DNA of 26,425 nt. Source: a virus. The notes beneath the pieces were generated by a model. That model was not told the origin of the DNA. It saw only the letters and a list, made by a program, of their open reading frames with translations, and did not search any database. Where the stretch lies: the IMG/VR virus record IMGVR_UViG_3300003690_000158, positions 1 through 26,425 of that record; one strand, 5' to 3'. The position numbers were made by a program, and so were the translations under genes. Below, in pieces: positions 7,104 through 16,445 of this stretch; the stretch's first letter is position 1; each line of letters begins with the position of its first letter.

Positions 7104-9860
7104 TTATAATAGAGGAATTCCTTTCCTTTTCATAGCATCCAATATTTCTTTATTTCTAAATTGTGGATTAGCCTTTTTAATTTTTACAAACATTTTATAT
7201 CTTTTTCTTGCAACAGGGTCTTGTTCAAATAAATTATAAGTTGTAGTAACTGTTGGAAGTCCTAATGCTTTAGCATGTTTATCAAATCTTCTATTTATAA
7301 CATCATGTTGGTTTTTAATCTGTGTAGCCTGAGTCATAGCTACTCTCAACCAACGATCTCTTTGATCAGGAGTTAATGAAGGTCCTCCGGGAGTAATTAA
7401 CCTATCATAAACTCTTTTAATTTGTTCAACTCCAGAAACACCAGACTTTTGAGCATTTGCAAATTCACCTTCTCTAACAACTGAGTTAGGGTCTAGTAGT
7501 TTTAGGACTCTAAAGAGTATGGCAGTATCTCCAATACCGTCTTGCATTCTAGCGTATTCTCTAATCGACCCTAAAGTATTAAGAGCTAGACCAATTTGCA
7601 CTTTCTCAGAACTCTTGTTGTACTTAGTATAGAGGTCGGAAAATTGGTCCATTCCTTTTTTACCCAACATTGCTGTTTTCTCAGCATAACTCAAACTATC
7701 GAAAGGAATCTTTCCTGCCATGACTAAGGCACGTTTTGTGTTTAGTCTAGCTTCAGCTTTTCCTTCCATGTCTAATTTTGCTATTTCTGCTTTAAGTTTA
7801 TCAGACTCTAATTTAGTTTTCACATTCAGAGTTTGGTCTTTTCTAAACTTCATCATGTTGTCTATTTTTTTAGTAACCGTTTCTAATGCTATTTTTTTCT
7901 TAGCTATCTCTACGTCATGTTCTAATTTTTGCTGTCCTATATCATCATCTATTGATTTTTTTATAGCCTCTACACCAGCATTTCTACCATCAGGACTAGC
8001 TAAGCCAAAAATCATAGCTAACCCTGCATTTATCTTTCCTGCAGTTCCTAAGTTATTCCAATACCTATTAGGGTCTGTTGCCCTTAGAGTATTTTCTAAA
8101 TCAGTCATTTTTTGTTGTTGAAGACTGTTTAACCTTTCTTGCTCTACTTGAAATTCGTCTTTTTCTTGTTTTTGTTCTTGAGGAGATTTTGAAGGCATCA
8201 CTCTAGGAGCTGGTTTTGGTATTTCTTGTGGAGGAAGTCGAGGTACGCCCTTGGTAGGAGTTGGGTCTTCCCAAGAAGCAGAGACTCCTTTACCTCTAAA
8301 CTCTCCACCTTTTTCTTCATACGCAGGATAAAACACCCCTTTATGATACTGTCCTTTTTTAGGCTGAATATCTTCTGATTCAGTAGTTTTAGACTCGAAT
8401 GTAAAACTTCCAGGAGCTACTGAACCTTGACGTCCTTCTCCTGGAGCGTAAGAACCTAGTTTTTCTTCATAGTCTTTCTTTTTTACAATAAGGTCATTGA
8501 GTTTATCTCTATCACTAGAACCCACTCCAACATGCTTATCTCTTAAGTCTTGCAGTTCATCGGCATTGTATTGCCACAAAATATCAGTCTGTCCACTATC
8601 AAAAAAACTTTTTAACTCGCCCATTTTTTTAGTTTCCATCTCTTGTTCGTCAAAGCTTTTTGGTTCTTCTTCAGGTTTTTTACCTAATTCTTCAGGAGTA
8701 AGAGGTTTACTAGTAGCTTTTTGTTTTATAGCAGAATCAAAATCATATGGAGGTAAGTCTGTTTCCTCCCAATTCATGTCTACTTCTTCTTCCTTTACTA
8801 CAGTTTCTCCTGCAACAGCTTCTCCTCCTATTTGATATTTTTTTACTTCCCCCCCATGTTTTCCTGCCCATAACTGTTCTTCCCCTGCTTCCTGGTATTC
8901 GGGAGTTTCTTTCGCATAAACACCATAGGGTTTTGGAACATCTAAAGGTGTTTGTTCAGGTGGAATTTCAGGAGATGGAGGAGCTTCAAAAGGACTCTTC
9001 TTTAACTCAAAAACAGATTCATCTATTTCTTCCTTCTTGATTTCTTCTGGAACTTGTTGTGGGTCTGGTTGAACCTTTTCTGTTTCTACTATTCTTTTTT
9101 CTTCTTTTTCTTCTATCTGTGGAGATGGGAATTTTATACTCCATTCTTCTTCAGACTCTCCTGCTAGTCTAGTTAGGACAGGATAGGTCTTACCAAAAAG
9201 TTTACTCTTAGGATTATTATTAGTCCACATAAACTCTCTTAATCCTGAAGCTCTAGCTTCTCTAAAAGTTTGATCAAAAGATTTTTTTTCTGGAGAAACA
9301 GGTTTTTCTATTACTTCCTCTTTTATAACTTCTCTCTCTACAGGTTTGTCCTTTTTACTTTTGTAAAATTCATCTATAAACTTATGATGTTTTTTGTACT
9401 GCTCATTTTCTGGTTTGTTATACCCTTCGAATCTTTCAAATATAGCAAAAGCTTTTTTTATTTTTTCTAAATCACTACTTTTAGACAATGCTATAAGGGG
9501 CGCTCTCCATTTATCAGGATCGTGATAAAAAGCAAAATCTAATTGATCTTTTATTAATTTTTTTTCTTTTTCATCACTGAGTTTAGGAGGCTTTATTTTA
9601 AAAAACCTTTTAGGGTTTCCCCCCCACTTATCTTTCATATATTTTAAAAAAGCATCTATTCTGCCTTTGTTAGCAGGGGCATCATAATATTGAAAAAGAC
9701 CATAAGACCCTTCGTCACGATTAGTCTCAAAAGGACTAAACGTAGGTCCTACTTCTCTTCTTATATTTCCTAAAAGTCCTGCTGTAAACTCAGGAGAAAA
9801 TTTCTTTATTTTAGCATATTTCTTAATAAAGTCTATTCTCTCTACATTAGATAAAGCCAT
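7104..9860 (-). CDS. internal virion protein with N-terminal lysozyme-like domain
   Basis: I chose the ATG at 9860 (MALSNVERIDF), which has GGGAG seven bases upstream and clears the previous gene; an upstream ATG at 9932 would add 24 residues (separate entry). Residues 6-170 of this form resemble phage tail lysozymes (Phage_lysozyme2): AGLLGNIRREVG with Glu36 as likely catalytic acid, SYGLFQYYD and a later ERFEGYNKP helix. This domain would cut peptidoglycan as the ejection apparatus crosses the envelope, as the transglycosylase domain of T7 gp16 does. A long Pro/Glu-rich linker follows, then a coiled-coil region (about 640-760), then a conserved C-terminal motif LLDPNSVVREGEF (about residue 788), seen in internal virion proteins of environmental phages. 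Confidence 0.85.
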   Translation of the reverse strand: MALSNVERIDFIKKYAKIKKFSPEFTAGLLGNIRREVGPTFSPFETNRDEGSYGLFQYYDAPANKGRIDAFLKYMKDKWGGNPKRFFKIKPPKLSDEKEKKLIKDQLDFAFYHDPDKWRAPLIALSKSSDLEKIKKAFAIFERFEGYNKPENEQYKKHHKFIDEFYKSKKDKPVEREVIKEEVIEKPVSPEKKSFDQTFREARASGLREFMWTNNNPKSKLFGKTYPVLTRLAGESEEEWSIKFPSPQIEEKEEKRIVETEKVQPDPQQVPEEIKKEEIDESVFELKKSPFEAPPSPEIPPEQTPLDVPKPYGVYAKETPEYQEAGEEQLWAGKHGGEVKKYQIGGEAVAGETVVKEEEVDMNWEETDLPPYDFDSAIKQKATSKPLTPEELGKKPEEEPKSFDEQEMETKKMGELKSFFDSGQTDILWQYNADELQDLRDKHVGVGSSDRDKLNDLIVKKKDYEEKLGSYAPGEGRQGSVAPGSFTFESKTTESEDIQPKKGQYHKGVFYPAYEEKGGEFRGKGVSASWEDPTPTKGVPRLPPQEIPKPAPRVMPSKSPQEQKQEKDEFQVEQERLNSLQQQKMTDLENTLRATDPNRYWNNLGTAGKINAGLAMIFGLASPDGRNAGVEAIKKSIDDDIGQQKLEHDVEIAKKKIALETVTKKIDNMMKFRKDQTLNVKTKLESDKLKAEIAKLDMEGKAEARLNTKRALVMAGKIPFDSLSYAEKTAMLGKKGMDQFSDLYTKYNKSSEKVQIGLALNTLGSIREYARMQDGIGDTAILFRVLKLLDPNSVVREGEFANAQKSGVSGVEQIKRVYDRLITPGGPSLTPDQRDRWLRVAMTQATQIKNQHDVINRRFDKHAKALGLPTVTTTYNLFEQDPVARKRYKMFVKIKKANPQFRNKEILDAMKRKGIPLL

Positions 9861-9945
9861 TGCTACACTCCCTATATTACTAATCAGTAATAGACTCAAC
9901 CCACCAATCAAGGTCTTTAATATTTTTCTCATTATTTCGCTCCTT
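9861..9945 (-). promoter_or_regulatory. two competing translation starts for the lysozyme-type virion gene
   Basis: AAGGAG at 9945-9940 lies seven bases before an ATG at 9932 that is in frame with the 9860 start, and GGGAG at 9872-9868 lies seven bases before ATG 9860. The 24 extra residues begin Met-Arg-Lys, then carry a hydrophobic core (LIGGLSLLLISNIGSVA) ending in AMA-LS, a textbook signal-peptidase pattern. The upstream start lies inside the previous gene and overlaps its last 53 bases in another frame. Either site could be chance: the purine-rich region arises from Lys-Glu codons. Confidence 0.55.
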
Positions 9946-10419
9946 TTTTCTTCTTGCTTTTATTACATCTTTAAAACCCACTGGTCCACCTTTTGCGTAG
10001 TGAGTTATGAATTTTCTCTTTGCTCCACCCTTTTTTGCATCTTTAAGGGCTTTGTCTTTAAATTGTACTTCACCACTATGACCTATTGCTTCTGCAAAAG
10101 CTTTCTTAGGTCTTACATAAGCTTCTCCACCTTCAGACCAACCCATATCAATCAAATCATCTATTGATAGGTCTTTTTTCTTTTTCCCCTTAAACTTATA
10201 GGATATTCCGGCTGCTCTTAGTTGAGCTTCTAGTCTTTGTCTTTCACGTAACATTTCGTTTTTAGATTTTTTCTCAGGCTCTTTTTCTTTTACAGAACCT
10301 CCTCCACCGAACTTTTTCATCTCGCCTCGTCGTTGCCCGACTCTACCCATTTGCTCTTGGAGTGAGTCTAAGAATTTAACACCTTTTCGTCTATCTTGTT
10401 GAGGGTTTTGTCCTCCCAT
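9880..10419 (-). CDS. small basic virion-associated protein, 179 residues
   Basis: The protein is strongly basic and low in complexity, with long Lys/Arg runs (KFKGKKKKDLSIDDLIDMGW) and Gly-Gly-Val motifs (KKFGGGGSV, HYAKGGPVGF). A short folded segment may be AYVRPKKAFAEAIGHSGEVQ. I do not recognise a family. It sits between two internal virion genes, so it is probably packaged in the head with them, possibly touching DNA. The start ATG has AGGA six bases upstream. The 3' end contains a second start site for the next gene (see that entry). Confidence 0.7.
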   Translation of the reverse strand: MGGQNPQQDRRKGVKFLDSLQEQMGRVGQRRGEMKKFGGGGSVKEKEPEKKSKNEMLRERQRLEAQLRAAGISYKFKGKKKKDLSIDDLIDMGWSEGGEAYVRPKKAFAEAIGHSGEVQFKDKALKDAKKGGAKRKFITHYAKGGPVGFKDVIKARRKKERNNEKNIKDLDWWVESITD

Positions 10420-10463
10420 TTGTTGTCCTAAGCCTCTAACTGCAGAAGCTTTAACTACAAACT

Positions 10464-12764
10464 CTAAGGAAGTTTAAATTTCTTTTTTATTGCACCAAGA
10501 CCCTTTTTTATCGCCCCTTCCGCCATACCTTGCAGAGATTGAGGTCTTACAGCACGTCTATCCTGTACTCTACCTTCAGCCTTCTCTGTCTTCTTCTTTC
10601 CTCCTCCTATAGCAGTTCCTAGTGCTTGAGCCCCTGCTGACATTGTAGCTCTCTGTCTTAATCTTCTAGCTTCAGCCGCTTTTATTCTCTCTGCTCTTTC
10701 TTTCTGTCTTTCAGCTAGTTGAAGTTTTCTCATTTCCTCTACAGACCTCTTTTCTTCCTTAGCTATACCGACATCTTCTGTTCTAACGGCTCCTAACCCT
10801 GTAGCATATTGTTGCTCTGCTGCCAACCTTTCTTTTGCTGCTGCTAGGGAACCTTTCTCGGCTAATTCGCCTCTGGCAGCTCCTGATGCTCTTTCTAAGC
10901 CTCTGAGTTTAGCACCTGCTGCAACTCCTCTCATGCCTTTCACGGCTCCAAGTTGTTGTTTTAAGGCTCTATCTTGTGCCTGTTCCATTTCTGTTTTAGC
11001 GATACTAGGAACTTCTCCTCGGGCTCTAGCTCCTACAGCTTCTAGTGCAGCCATTTGTTTCTTTCTTACATCTGCTTGAGGTCCTTTACCAGTTATTTTT
11101 TCTCTAAACGCATCTTCATTCAAGTTGTCAATCTTGGTTTTTTCTTGATCTATGGCAAAGAATTTTTTTGTGGCATCAGGATTAACTAGCATCCCTACAC
11201 CTATTCCTAAAGCACCAGCGAGTTTTATAGCATTCGGATTATTCATAAAATCTTTAGCTCCTTCCCATACCGATTTAGCTCCTGACTTTACCCATTCCCA
11301 AAGTCCAGGGTCAGCCTTTTTTGCTTCGTCCATAGCACTCCCCACTCTTTGGACTTCATCATAGTCCATTCCCTTTGCGCTATATCTATTTTCTGCTTCT
11401 TTAATAGAACCTATAGAATCAGCCCTACCCCATTTATTCCACTCACCTTCTATGTAAGATTGCATAGGACCTCGTTGATTGGGGTCGTTCAAATCACTTC
11501 CTGAATCCGTAAACCATTTAAGGTGTTGATCAAAAAATGAATCTCTACTAGTTTTAAGTGCGCTTTTCTTTTCTTCTGACATTGTACTAACCTCTTTAAT
11601 ACGTTTTAATGCGTCTACTACATCGGGATTATAAGCCTCTATCCCATCTAGAGCATATTCATCTAAATCCATTTCTGCTAATACTTTAGGGTCTTGATTT
11701 GATAACCACTGAGTATTATTCCCTGCCATTATTGGGTCGTTTTTTAACATATTATTAAAACGATCAGGGTCTTCTTTTTGCACATGGAGCATCATATCCA
11801 TAGGCGCAAACTTTAATTGCTCATCATCTAAATTCATCATCACGTTAGGGTCTTTCATTAATTCTACCATGCTCCCTCCATCACGGTAGAATTCAGGATT
11901 TTCAGCTATTTTATCTGACATAGATTGAGCAAATTTTATCTTCTCTGCCATTTCTGGTTGTCCCATAGAAGACAAAGTATTTTCTATAAGAGCAGTAGGT
12001 TCTAATTGTCCACTAGCTGCTTTTTCTAAAAACTTTGTTTTATCTGCTATACTAGCTTTTCCTTCTTCTACTTTCTTATCAAATAAAGCTTCTGGTCCTT
12101 GTTCTTTTAATGTCCTTAAGTCTTCAATGGTAACAGGTAATCCTGTAGCTTCACTAAATTTTTCTGATGCGTACTTATAAGCTTGTCTTTCAGCTTCTTT
12201 TGCCATCCAAGCCATAGGATCATCCATAACTTCACTAACCGTGGTTTTAGCTGCATTCATAATATCTGAGAAAGAACTTCCATCACTTATTTTACTCATA
12301 AAATCAGTTTGTTCGGCTACAGGAATATCATCAGGCAACTTTAACTCTCCTGCAGCTAGTTGCATAGCCCCTCTAATTAAAGCTCTTTCTAAATCTAATT
12401 CTCCAGTCTCAGCAACATCTATAGCTGTACCCACTAAAAAACCAGCGACACCGCCTGTTTGTGCTACTATATAAGCTTTTATAACCGCAGGTCCATATTT
12501 CGCTATCGCATCTCCTGCCCACTCTGCTATGTTACCAACTACGTTAGCTACAGGTGACATTATGTCCGTCATAACACCTGCTATAGGGTCCATAACTGCC
12601 CCTATTACATCAGTTACAGGTTCCATTACAAATGAAACTGCATCACCTACAGCCGAACCTACGACATGGATAGCTTTAGTCACTCCCTCAATAGTACTTG
12701 ATATAGCATTAGCTACACCGTTTACAACAGATGAAATTATGTTAATTGGATTAAAACTCCCCAT
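10464..12764 (-). CDS. internal virion (ejection) protein with amphipathic N-terminus
   Basis: The first 95 residues repeat a Val/Ile/Ala amphipathic helix pattern (IISSVVNGVANAISSTIEG, later PVTDVIGAVMDPIAGVMTDI), followed by a hydrophobic stretch (IVAQTGGVAGFLVGTAID). Such regions insert into or line membranes. The middle is acidic and helical. Residues from about 540 are basic and helical, with KKQMAALEAVGARARGEVPS and AKLRGLERASGAARGELAEK, a motif type seen in podovirus internal virion proteins. It probably leaves the head at infection and helps form the channel across the envelope. The ATG shares one base with the previous stop, with AAGGTG upstream. Confidence 0.78.
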   Translation of the reverse strand: MGSFNPINIISSVVNGVANAISSTIEGVTKAIHVVGSAVGDAVSFVMEPVTDVIGAVMDPIAGVMTDIMSPVANVVGNIAEWAGDAIAKYGPAVIKAYIVAQTGGVAGFLVGTAIDVAETGELDLERALIRGAMQLAAGELKLPDDIPVAEQTDFMSKISDGSSFSDIMNAAKTTVSEVMDDPMAWMAKEAERQAYKYASEKFSEATGLPVTIEDLRTLKEQGPEALFDKKVEEGKASIADKTKFLEKAASGQLEPTALIENTLSSMGQPEMAEKIKFAQSMSDKIAENPEFYRDGGSMVELMKDPNVMMNLDDEQLKFAPMDMMLHVQKEDPDRFNNMLKNDPIMAGNNTQWLSNQDPKVLAEMDLDEYALDGIEAYNPDVVDALKRIKEVSTMSEEKKSALKTSRDSFFDQHLKWFTDSGSDLNDPNQRGPMQSYIEGEWNKWGRADSIGSIKEAENRYSAKGMDYDEVQRVGSAMDEAKKADPGLWEWVKSGAKSVWEGAKDFMNNPNAIKLAGALGIGVGMLVNPDATKKFFAIDQEKTKIDNLNEDAFREKITGKGPQADVRKKQMAALEAVGARARGEVPSIAKTEMEQAQDRALKQQLGAVKGMRGVAAGAKLRGLERASGAARGELAEKGSLAAAKERLAAEQQYATGLGAVRTEDVGIAKEEKRSVEEMRKLQLAERQKERAERIKAAEARRLRQRATMSAGAQALGTAIGGGKKKTEKAEGRVQDRRAVRPQSLQGMAEGAIKKGLGAIKKKFKLP

Positions 12765-13093
12765 TATAACACCTTAGTCACCACAATAATTCTATTTTCT
12801 TTAATTTCCATAATCTTATAACCAAGTTTAAAAGCAGAAGTCAAAGCTCTTTCTATATTATTGGTTCCTATATCCATAGTTGCCACTATTCTATCTTTAT
12901 CTAATTTCACGGCTTCATACTCTAGTTCTTTGTGGTATTCCATCCATAAACCATCATCTCTCTTCTCAGGTACAATGTAACAATCACCTATCATAAAATA
13001 TCCCTTTTGAGGGTAGCCCCAGAAAAACCCATGTTCCTTCTCCACTACTACGGCATTAAATTTCTCTCTATAAAAGTCTGCCCAATGAGACAC
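12764..13093 (-). CDS. GNAT-like small protein, 109 residues
   Basis: The start is GTG with AAGGAG six bases upstream. The centre resembles the GNAT acetyltransferase fold: a strand (GDCYIVPEKR) where the acetyl-CoA loop would follow, then a helix (LEYEAVKLDKDRIVATM) and the later segment NIERALTSAFKLGYKI, then a final strand. The usual R/Q-x-x-G-x-G/A loop is not intact (Arg-Asp-Asp-Gly-Leu-Trp), so catalysis is doubtful. Small GNAT-like proteins are known near internal virion protein genes of T7-type phages. A structural role is as likely as an enzymatic one. The stop overlaps the next start by one base (TAATG). Confidence 0.6.
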   Translation of the reverse strand: MSHWADFYREKFNAVVVEKEHGFFWGYPQKGYFMIGDCYIVPEKRDDGLWMEYHKELEYEAVKLDKDRIVATMDIGTNNIERALTSAFKLGYKIMEIKENRIIVVTKVL

Positions 13094-13119
13094 CCTTTAC
13101 TCCTTGTAAATATGTAATA

Positions 13120-16100
13120 TTAGCTCACTCCGAAGATACGGCTTTGCTTAATCTTGTAGTCTGTTCCTTTAAATCCTGTTACGAACAGAATTTGAGATAA
13201 ATTAACACCTCTTCCTAACTCTCCTGCTCCCTGGATAGTTTCTATTTTTAATTTAAAAGACTCACATTTTTGCTTTGCAAAGTCCAATCTATATTGGTAT
13301 TGCATAACATCCTTACCACCGTAGGCTATGGCAGTTGTGTAGTCTCCAGTTGTTCCACCAGGGTCTCCGTAGTATCCTTTTTTGTCTACTCCAGACTCTA
13401 TCGTAACTCCAGGGTCTCCATACCTAAATATCTCAGTTTGACTAGCTATGTCAACTATTTTACTCTGAGAATAAGCATCGTTATAATCATAAGCTATACT
13501 AATCTTCAATCTGTGTGGACTAAAATAATCTCCTAATAACAGCATACGATAGATTCTCATGGCTCCTTGAGCCTGAAATGGGTTTATCCACCCTGTTTCA
13601 ACTACCATATTTATAGCACTTCCAGCATCATCATACCTAGAAGAATTTTGTTTATAGAGCTTATTACCACTTCCATCCACATGAACATAATAATAGTCAT
13701 TTGCTATAGTAACTGAACTTAACCCTCTATGGTTAATATAAGTAGACCAAAACTGCCTAAAATAGTTGTAAACTAGACAATCCCCATCAGAGGTTAGAAA
13801 TCTAACTTCATTATCTTTAGCTACCACATCAGCCGAAGTTATTATAAGATCATTAAAATCCTCAACTGCAGCTCCGATGTAGTCTAATTGCATACTCCTA
13901 CTGAGTAAATAAATACCCTTATTGGACTTAAAAAAGATTCCATGAGGTCCTAATACCACACTATTCTTAACAGTACAACCCACATCTGAAGATATTAATT
14001 GAGGCTCAATAAACGTATCTTGCTGACCCAAATTATTAGGACCATCTCCAGCTAGGTAGAAAATTGCATTCTTTTTAAATATAATTAGTTTATCATCCAT
14101 CCCTTTTAGGGCTACTATGTTTCCCCCGACTTGAGATGTTAAAATACCAAAGGTATCGTTGAAGCCTATTCCTACCTTATCGTTCAATAACTTAGAATAG
14201 CGTAATTCTAACTTGTTCTCCAACCCTCCTAGAAATAGTCTATTTTTAAAACTAGCTATAATAGAATTCGAAGGAGGGCTGATATTCTCTACTTCTCCTC
14301 CAGTGGTATAAATATTTTCATTTCCAACTATACTAGAATCAGCAGAAGAATCTACAAATAGGACAAAATCTGCTCCAGACGTGTTGGCAATAGGAGTGAA
14401 AGTTTGAGAAACGGTTGAGCTGCTATCTGCATTAACTTTATAAAAAACACTTTTATTTACTTCTGTCCTGTAAAGTTCTATATAGACATTACTTTTTTGT
14501 GTCAAAGGGAGGGTGGGAATATAAACGTTTACATTATCTACAGGAGTTCCACCTGTTGAAATAGTGAAAGTAGCTTGCTCCGAAAGAGCAGACTTAAAAA
14601 CATTACCTTGAGCATCGGTCCAACTGTAAACAGCTAGGTATTGCCAGTCGTTATCTACACTAGCCGTACCAGCAGGAAATTTTGTACCTCCACCAGCCGC
14701 ACCTGCTGCTACTTGAACTATATCAGGAGGGTAATTAAACCCCTGTTCTACAAGAACATTTCCATCATAAGCTTTAAGTTGTCCACCGCTTAGATGTAAG
14801 TTCTCACCTAGAGATTCTGTCTGATTTACTATCTCATTACTAAAGTCTAGAATAGAACTATTAACTCCATACAAAGAGAAATAGTTAGTAGAACCTCCAG
14901 CCCCTCCTATTATTCTTCCTTGTATTTTATTAGCAAATAAGAATTTTTCAGAAGTTATTTCTTCTACATTAGTTAGACTGGGTATAACATAATTTGCATT
15001 AGCGTTTGTACCGGAATAGTTAGAAAACGCAGTAGAAGAATCAGCTCTTTTTCTAGTAGAGTTCAAAATACTACCAGCACTTCCTGAACTAATTTTAGCC
15101 TGAATAGAACCATCTTCTTTCATCGTATAGTAGGTAGCTTGTAATCTACTTTCTCTTATTGTATTGATATAAATATTTTGATCTTGGACAAAAGCCTTAG
15201 AAGCTAACCCTACTCCACTTGCTACTGTACTAGCTGTTCCCACTGTAGCTGCAGGATAAATAATTGTATTTTTTCTTATATGAAACTGACTCCAAGTCCA
15301 TTTGAGATCAGAAACTGTAGACGTAGCTGTAGTTCCTGTACTAATAGTATAAAGGTTAGGAGTAGTTTGATAAACTTGATAAAAAATAGTCCAATTCAAC
15401 CCATCTTTAGATACGGCAGTAGCTAGTCTTGCTGAATGGTATCCTGAACTGGTAACATCTTCTATTGTAGTTGGACCCATTAATAAACTTAAATCATTAG
15501 CGAGAAGAGAAAATTTTACAACCCCACTTCCATTAACAGTTACAACGGCTATTCTACCTAAAGGACCTTTTGAAATATCTACAGTCTCATGGGGAGTGAC
15601 AGCAGTTGTTCCAAATACGTCAACATCTGCATTTGCTGTTCTATCTTTAGTAATACTAAAAAATCTCATTTCAGAAGCGGAGTTATCATAATAGCCACAC
15701 ACAAGTCTTTTAACAGCTCCTACTACATCATATCTTTGATCACTAGCCAGAGTAGCTACAGTAGATTCGTCAGTAAAAGCTGCTGTTCTACCGGAGGCAG
15801 CACCAGCCACACTAGCAAATTCTAATTCATCTTTGATGTAGCCTAATAGATTAAATTCTTGATATTTTAAAACTCTAGATGAATCTACGTAGAAGTAAAA
15901 AACTGAATTATCAAAAGCAGTCATTCTGGCATTAGTTATTGAACCACTGTCAGCTACGTCTGGTATTTCAGTATTATGAACAACAAAAGAATCGGTACTA
16001 TCGTCCACAATAGAAGTCATTACTTTTCCGTCTTCTATCCATCCAAATACTTTATAACCTTCTAAATAAACAGATTGAAGATTAGTTTGTTCTTTTCCAT

Positions 16101-16437
16101 TTTGAAGTATAATCTCTGATTCAGGAACTACAGCATCATAACTTCCTTCACCCTGCCACGCATCTCCGCTTGAACTGTAGCTATAAACTTGATCTCTAGA
16201 AATCCATAATAATTGATTACTAAAGCTTGTTACTCCAATTACAGGTTCGTTATTAGTTACTCCTATCCCTGCATTGTCTACTTTATCGTATCCGTATCTT
16301 TTATTAAATTCTGCTTCTTTATCAAATCTTATATTTTTAATATTTTGAAATTTACCTAAAGGTAATTGTTTAGGGTCAATTTTTGTGTTAATACCTTGAT
16401 TAAGAGATAATGGCACATTTTGTTTTTGAATAGGCAC
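13120..16437 (-). CDS. tail nozzle / stabilisation protein, 1105 residues
   Basis: This very large beta-rich protein sits where podoviruses place the tail nozzle (T7 gp12-like, P22 gp10-like). The N-terminus has the family-like pattern LNQGINTKIDPKQLPLGKF, then IKNIRFDKEAEFNKRYGYD. The C-terminal third has propeller-like segments: NRLFLGGLENKLELRYSK, GIGFNDTFGILT, DDKLIIFKKNAIFYLAGDGP and FFKSNKGIYLLSRSMQL. The start is GTG with AGGAGG four bases upstream; no later Met lies near. It would close the tail tube and hold packaged DNA until infection. No membrane segment is visible. P22-type versus T7-type cannot be decided by eye. Confidence 0.8.
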   Translation of the reverse strand: MPIQKQNVPLSLNQGINTKIDPKQLPLGKFQNIKNIRFDKEAEFNKRYGYDKVDNAGIGVTNNEPVIGVTSFSNQLLWISRDQVYSYSSSGDAWQGEGSYDAVVPESEIILQNGKEQTNLQSVYLEGYKVFGWIEDGKVMTSIVDDSTDSFVVHNTEIPDVADSGSITNARMTAFDNSVFYFYVDSSRVLKYQEFNLLGYIKDELEFASVAGAASGRTAAFTDESTVATLASDQRYDVVGAVKRLVCGYYDNSASEMRFFSITKDRTANADVDVFGTTAVTPHETVDISKGPLGRIAVVTVNGSGVVKFSLLANDLSLLMGPTTIEDVTSSGYHSARLATAVSKDGLNWTIFYQVYQTTPNLYTISTGTTATSTVSDLKWTWSQFHIRKNTIIYPAATVGTASTVASGVGLASKAFVQDQNIYINTIRESRLQATYYTMKEDGSIQAKISSGSAGSILNSTRKRADSSTAFSNYSGTNANANYVIPSLTNVEEITSEKFLFANKIQGRIIGGAGGSTNYFSLYGVNSSILDFSNEIVNQTESLGENLHLSGGQLKAYDGNVLVEQGFNYPPDIVQVAAGAAGGGTKFPAGTASVDNDWQYLAVYSWTDAQGNVFKSALSEQATFTISTGGTPVDNVNVYIPTLPLTQKSNVYIELYRTEVNKSVFYKVNADSSSTVSQTFTPIANTSGADFVLFVDSSADSSIVGNENIYTTGGEVENISPPSNSIIASFKNRLFLGGLENKLELRYSKLLNDKVGIGFNDTFGILTSQVGGNIVALKGMDDKLIIFKKNAIFYLAGDGPNNLGQQDTFIEPQLISSDVGCTVKNSVVLGPHGIFFKSNKGIYLLSRSMQLDYIGAAVEDFNDLIITSADVVAKDNEVRFLTSDGDCLVYNYFRQFWSTYINHRGLSSVTIANDYYYVHVDGSGNKLYKQNSSRYDDAGSAINMVVETGWINPFQAQGAMRIYRMLLLGDYFSPHRLKISIAYDYNDAYSQSKIVDIASQTEIFRYGDPGVTIESGVDKKGYYGDPGGTTGDYTTAIAYGGKDVMQYQYRLDFAKQKCESFKLKIETIQGAGELGRGVNLSQILFVTGFKGTDYKIKQSRIFGVS

Positions 16438-16445
16438 CTTTCCTC

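Noticed and set aside
10482-10488. A-AAA-AAG slippery heptamer in frame at the end of the 766-residue ejection gene
   Set aside because: It is a good -1 slippery sequence, but the -1 frame meets TAA two codons later, so no fusion with the next gene results. The run is explained by Lys codons.
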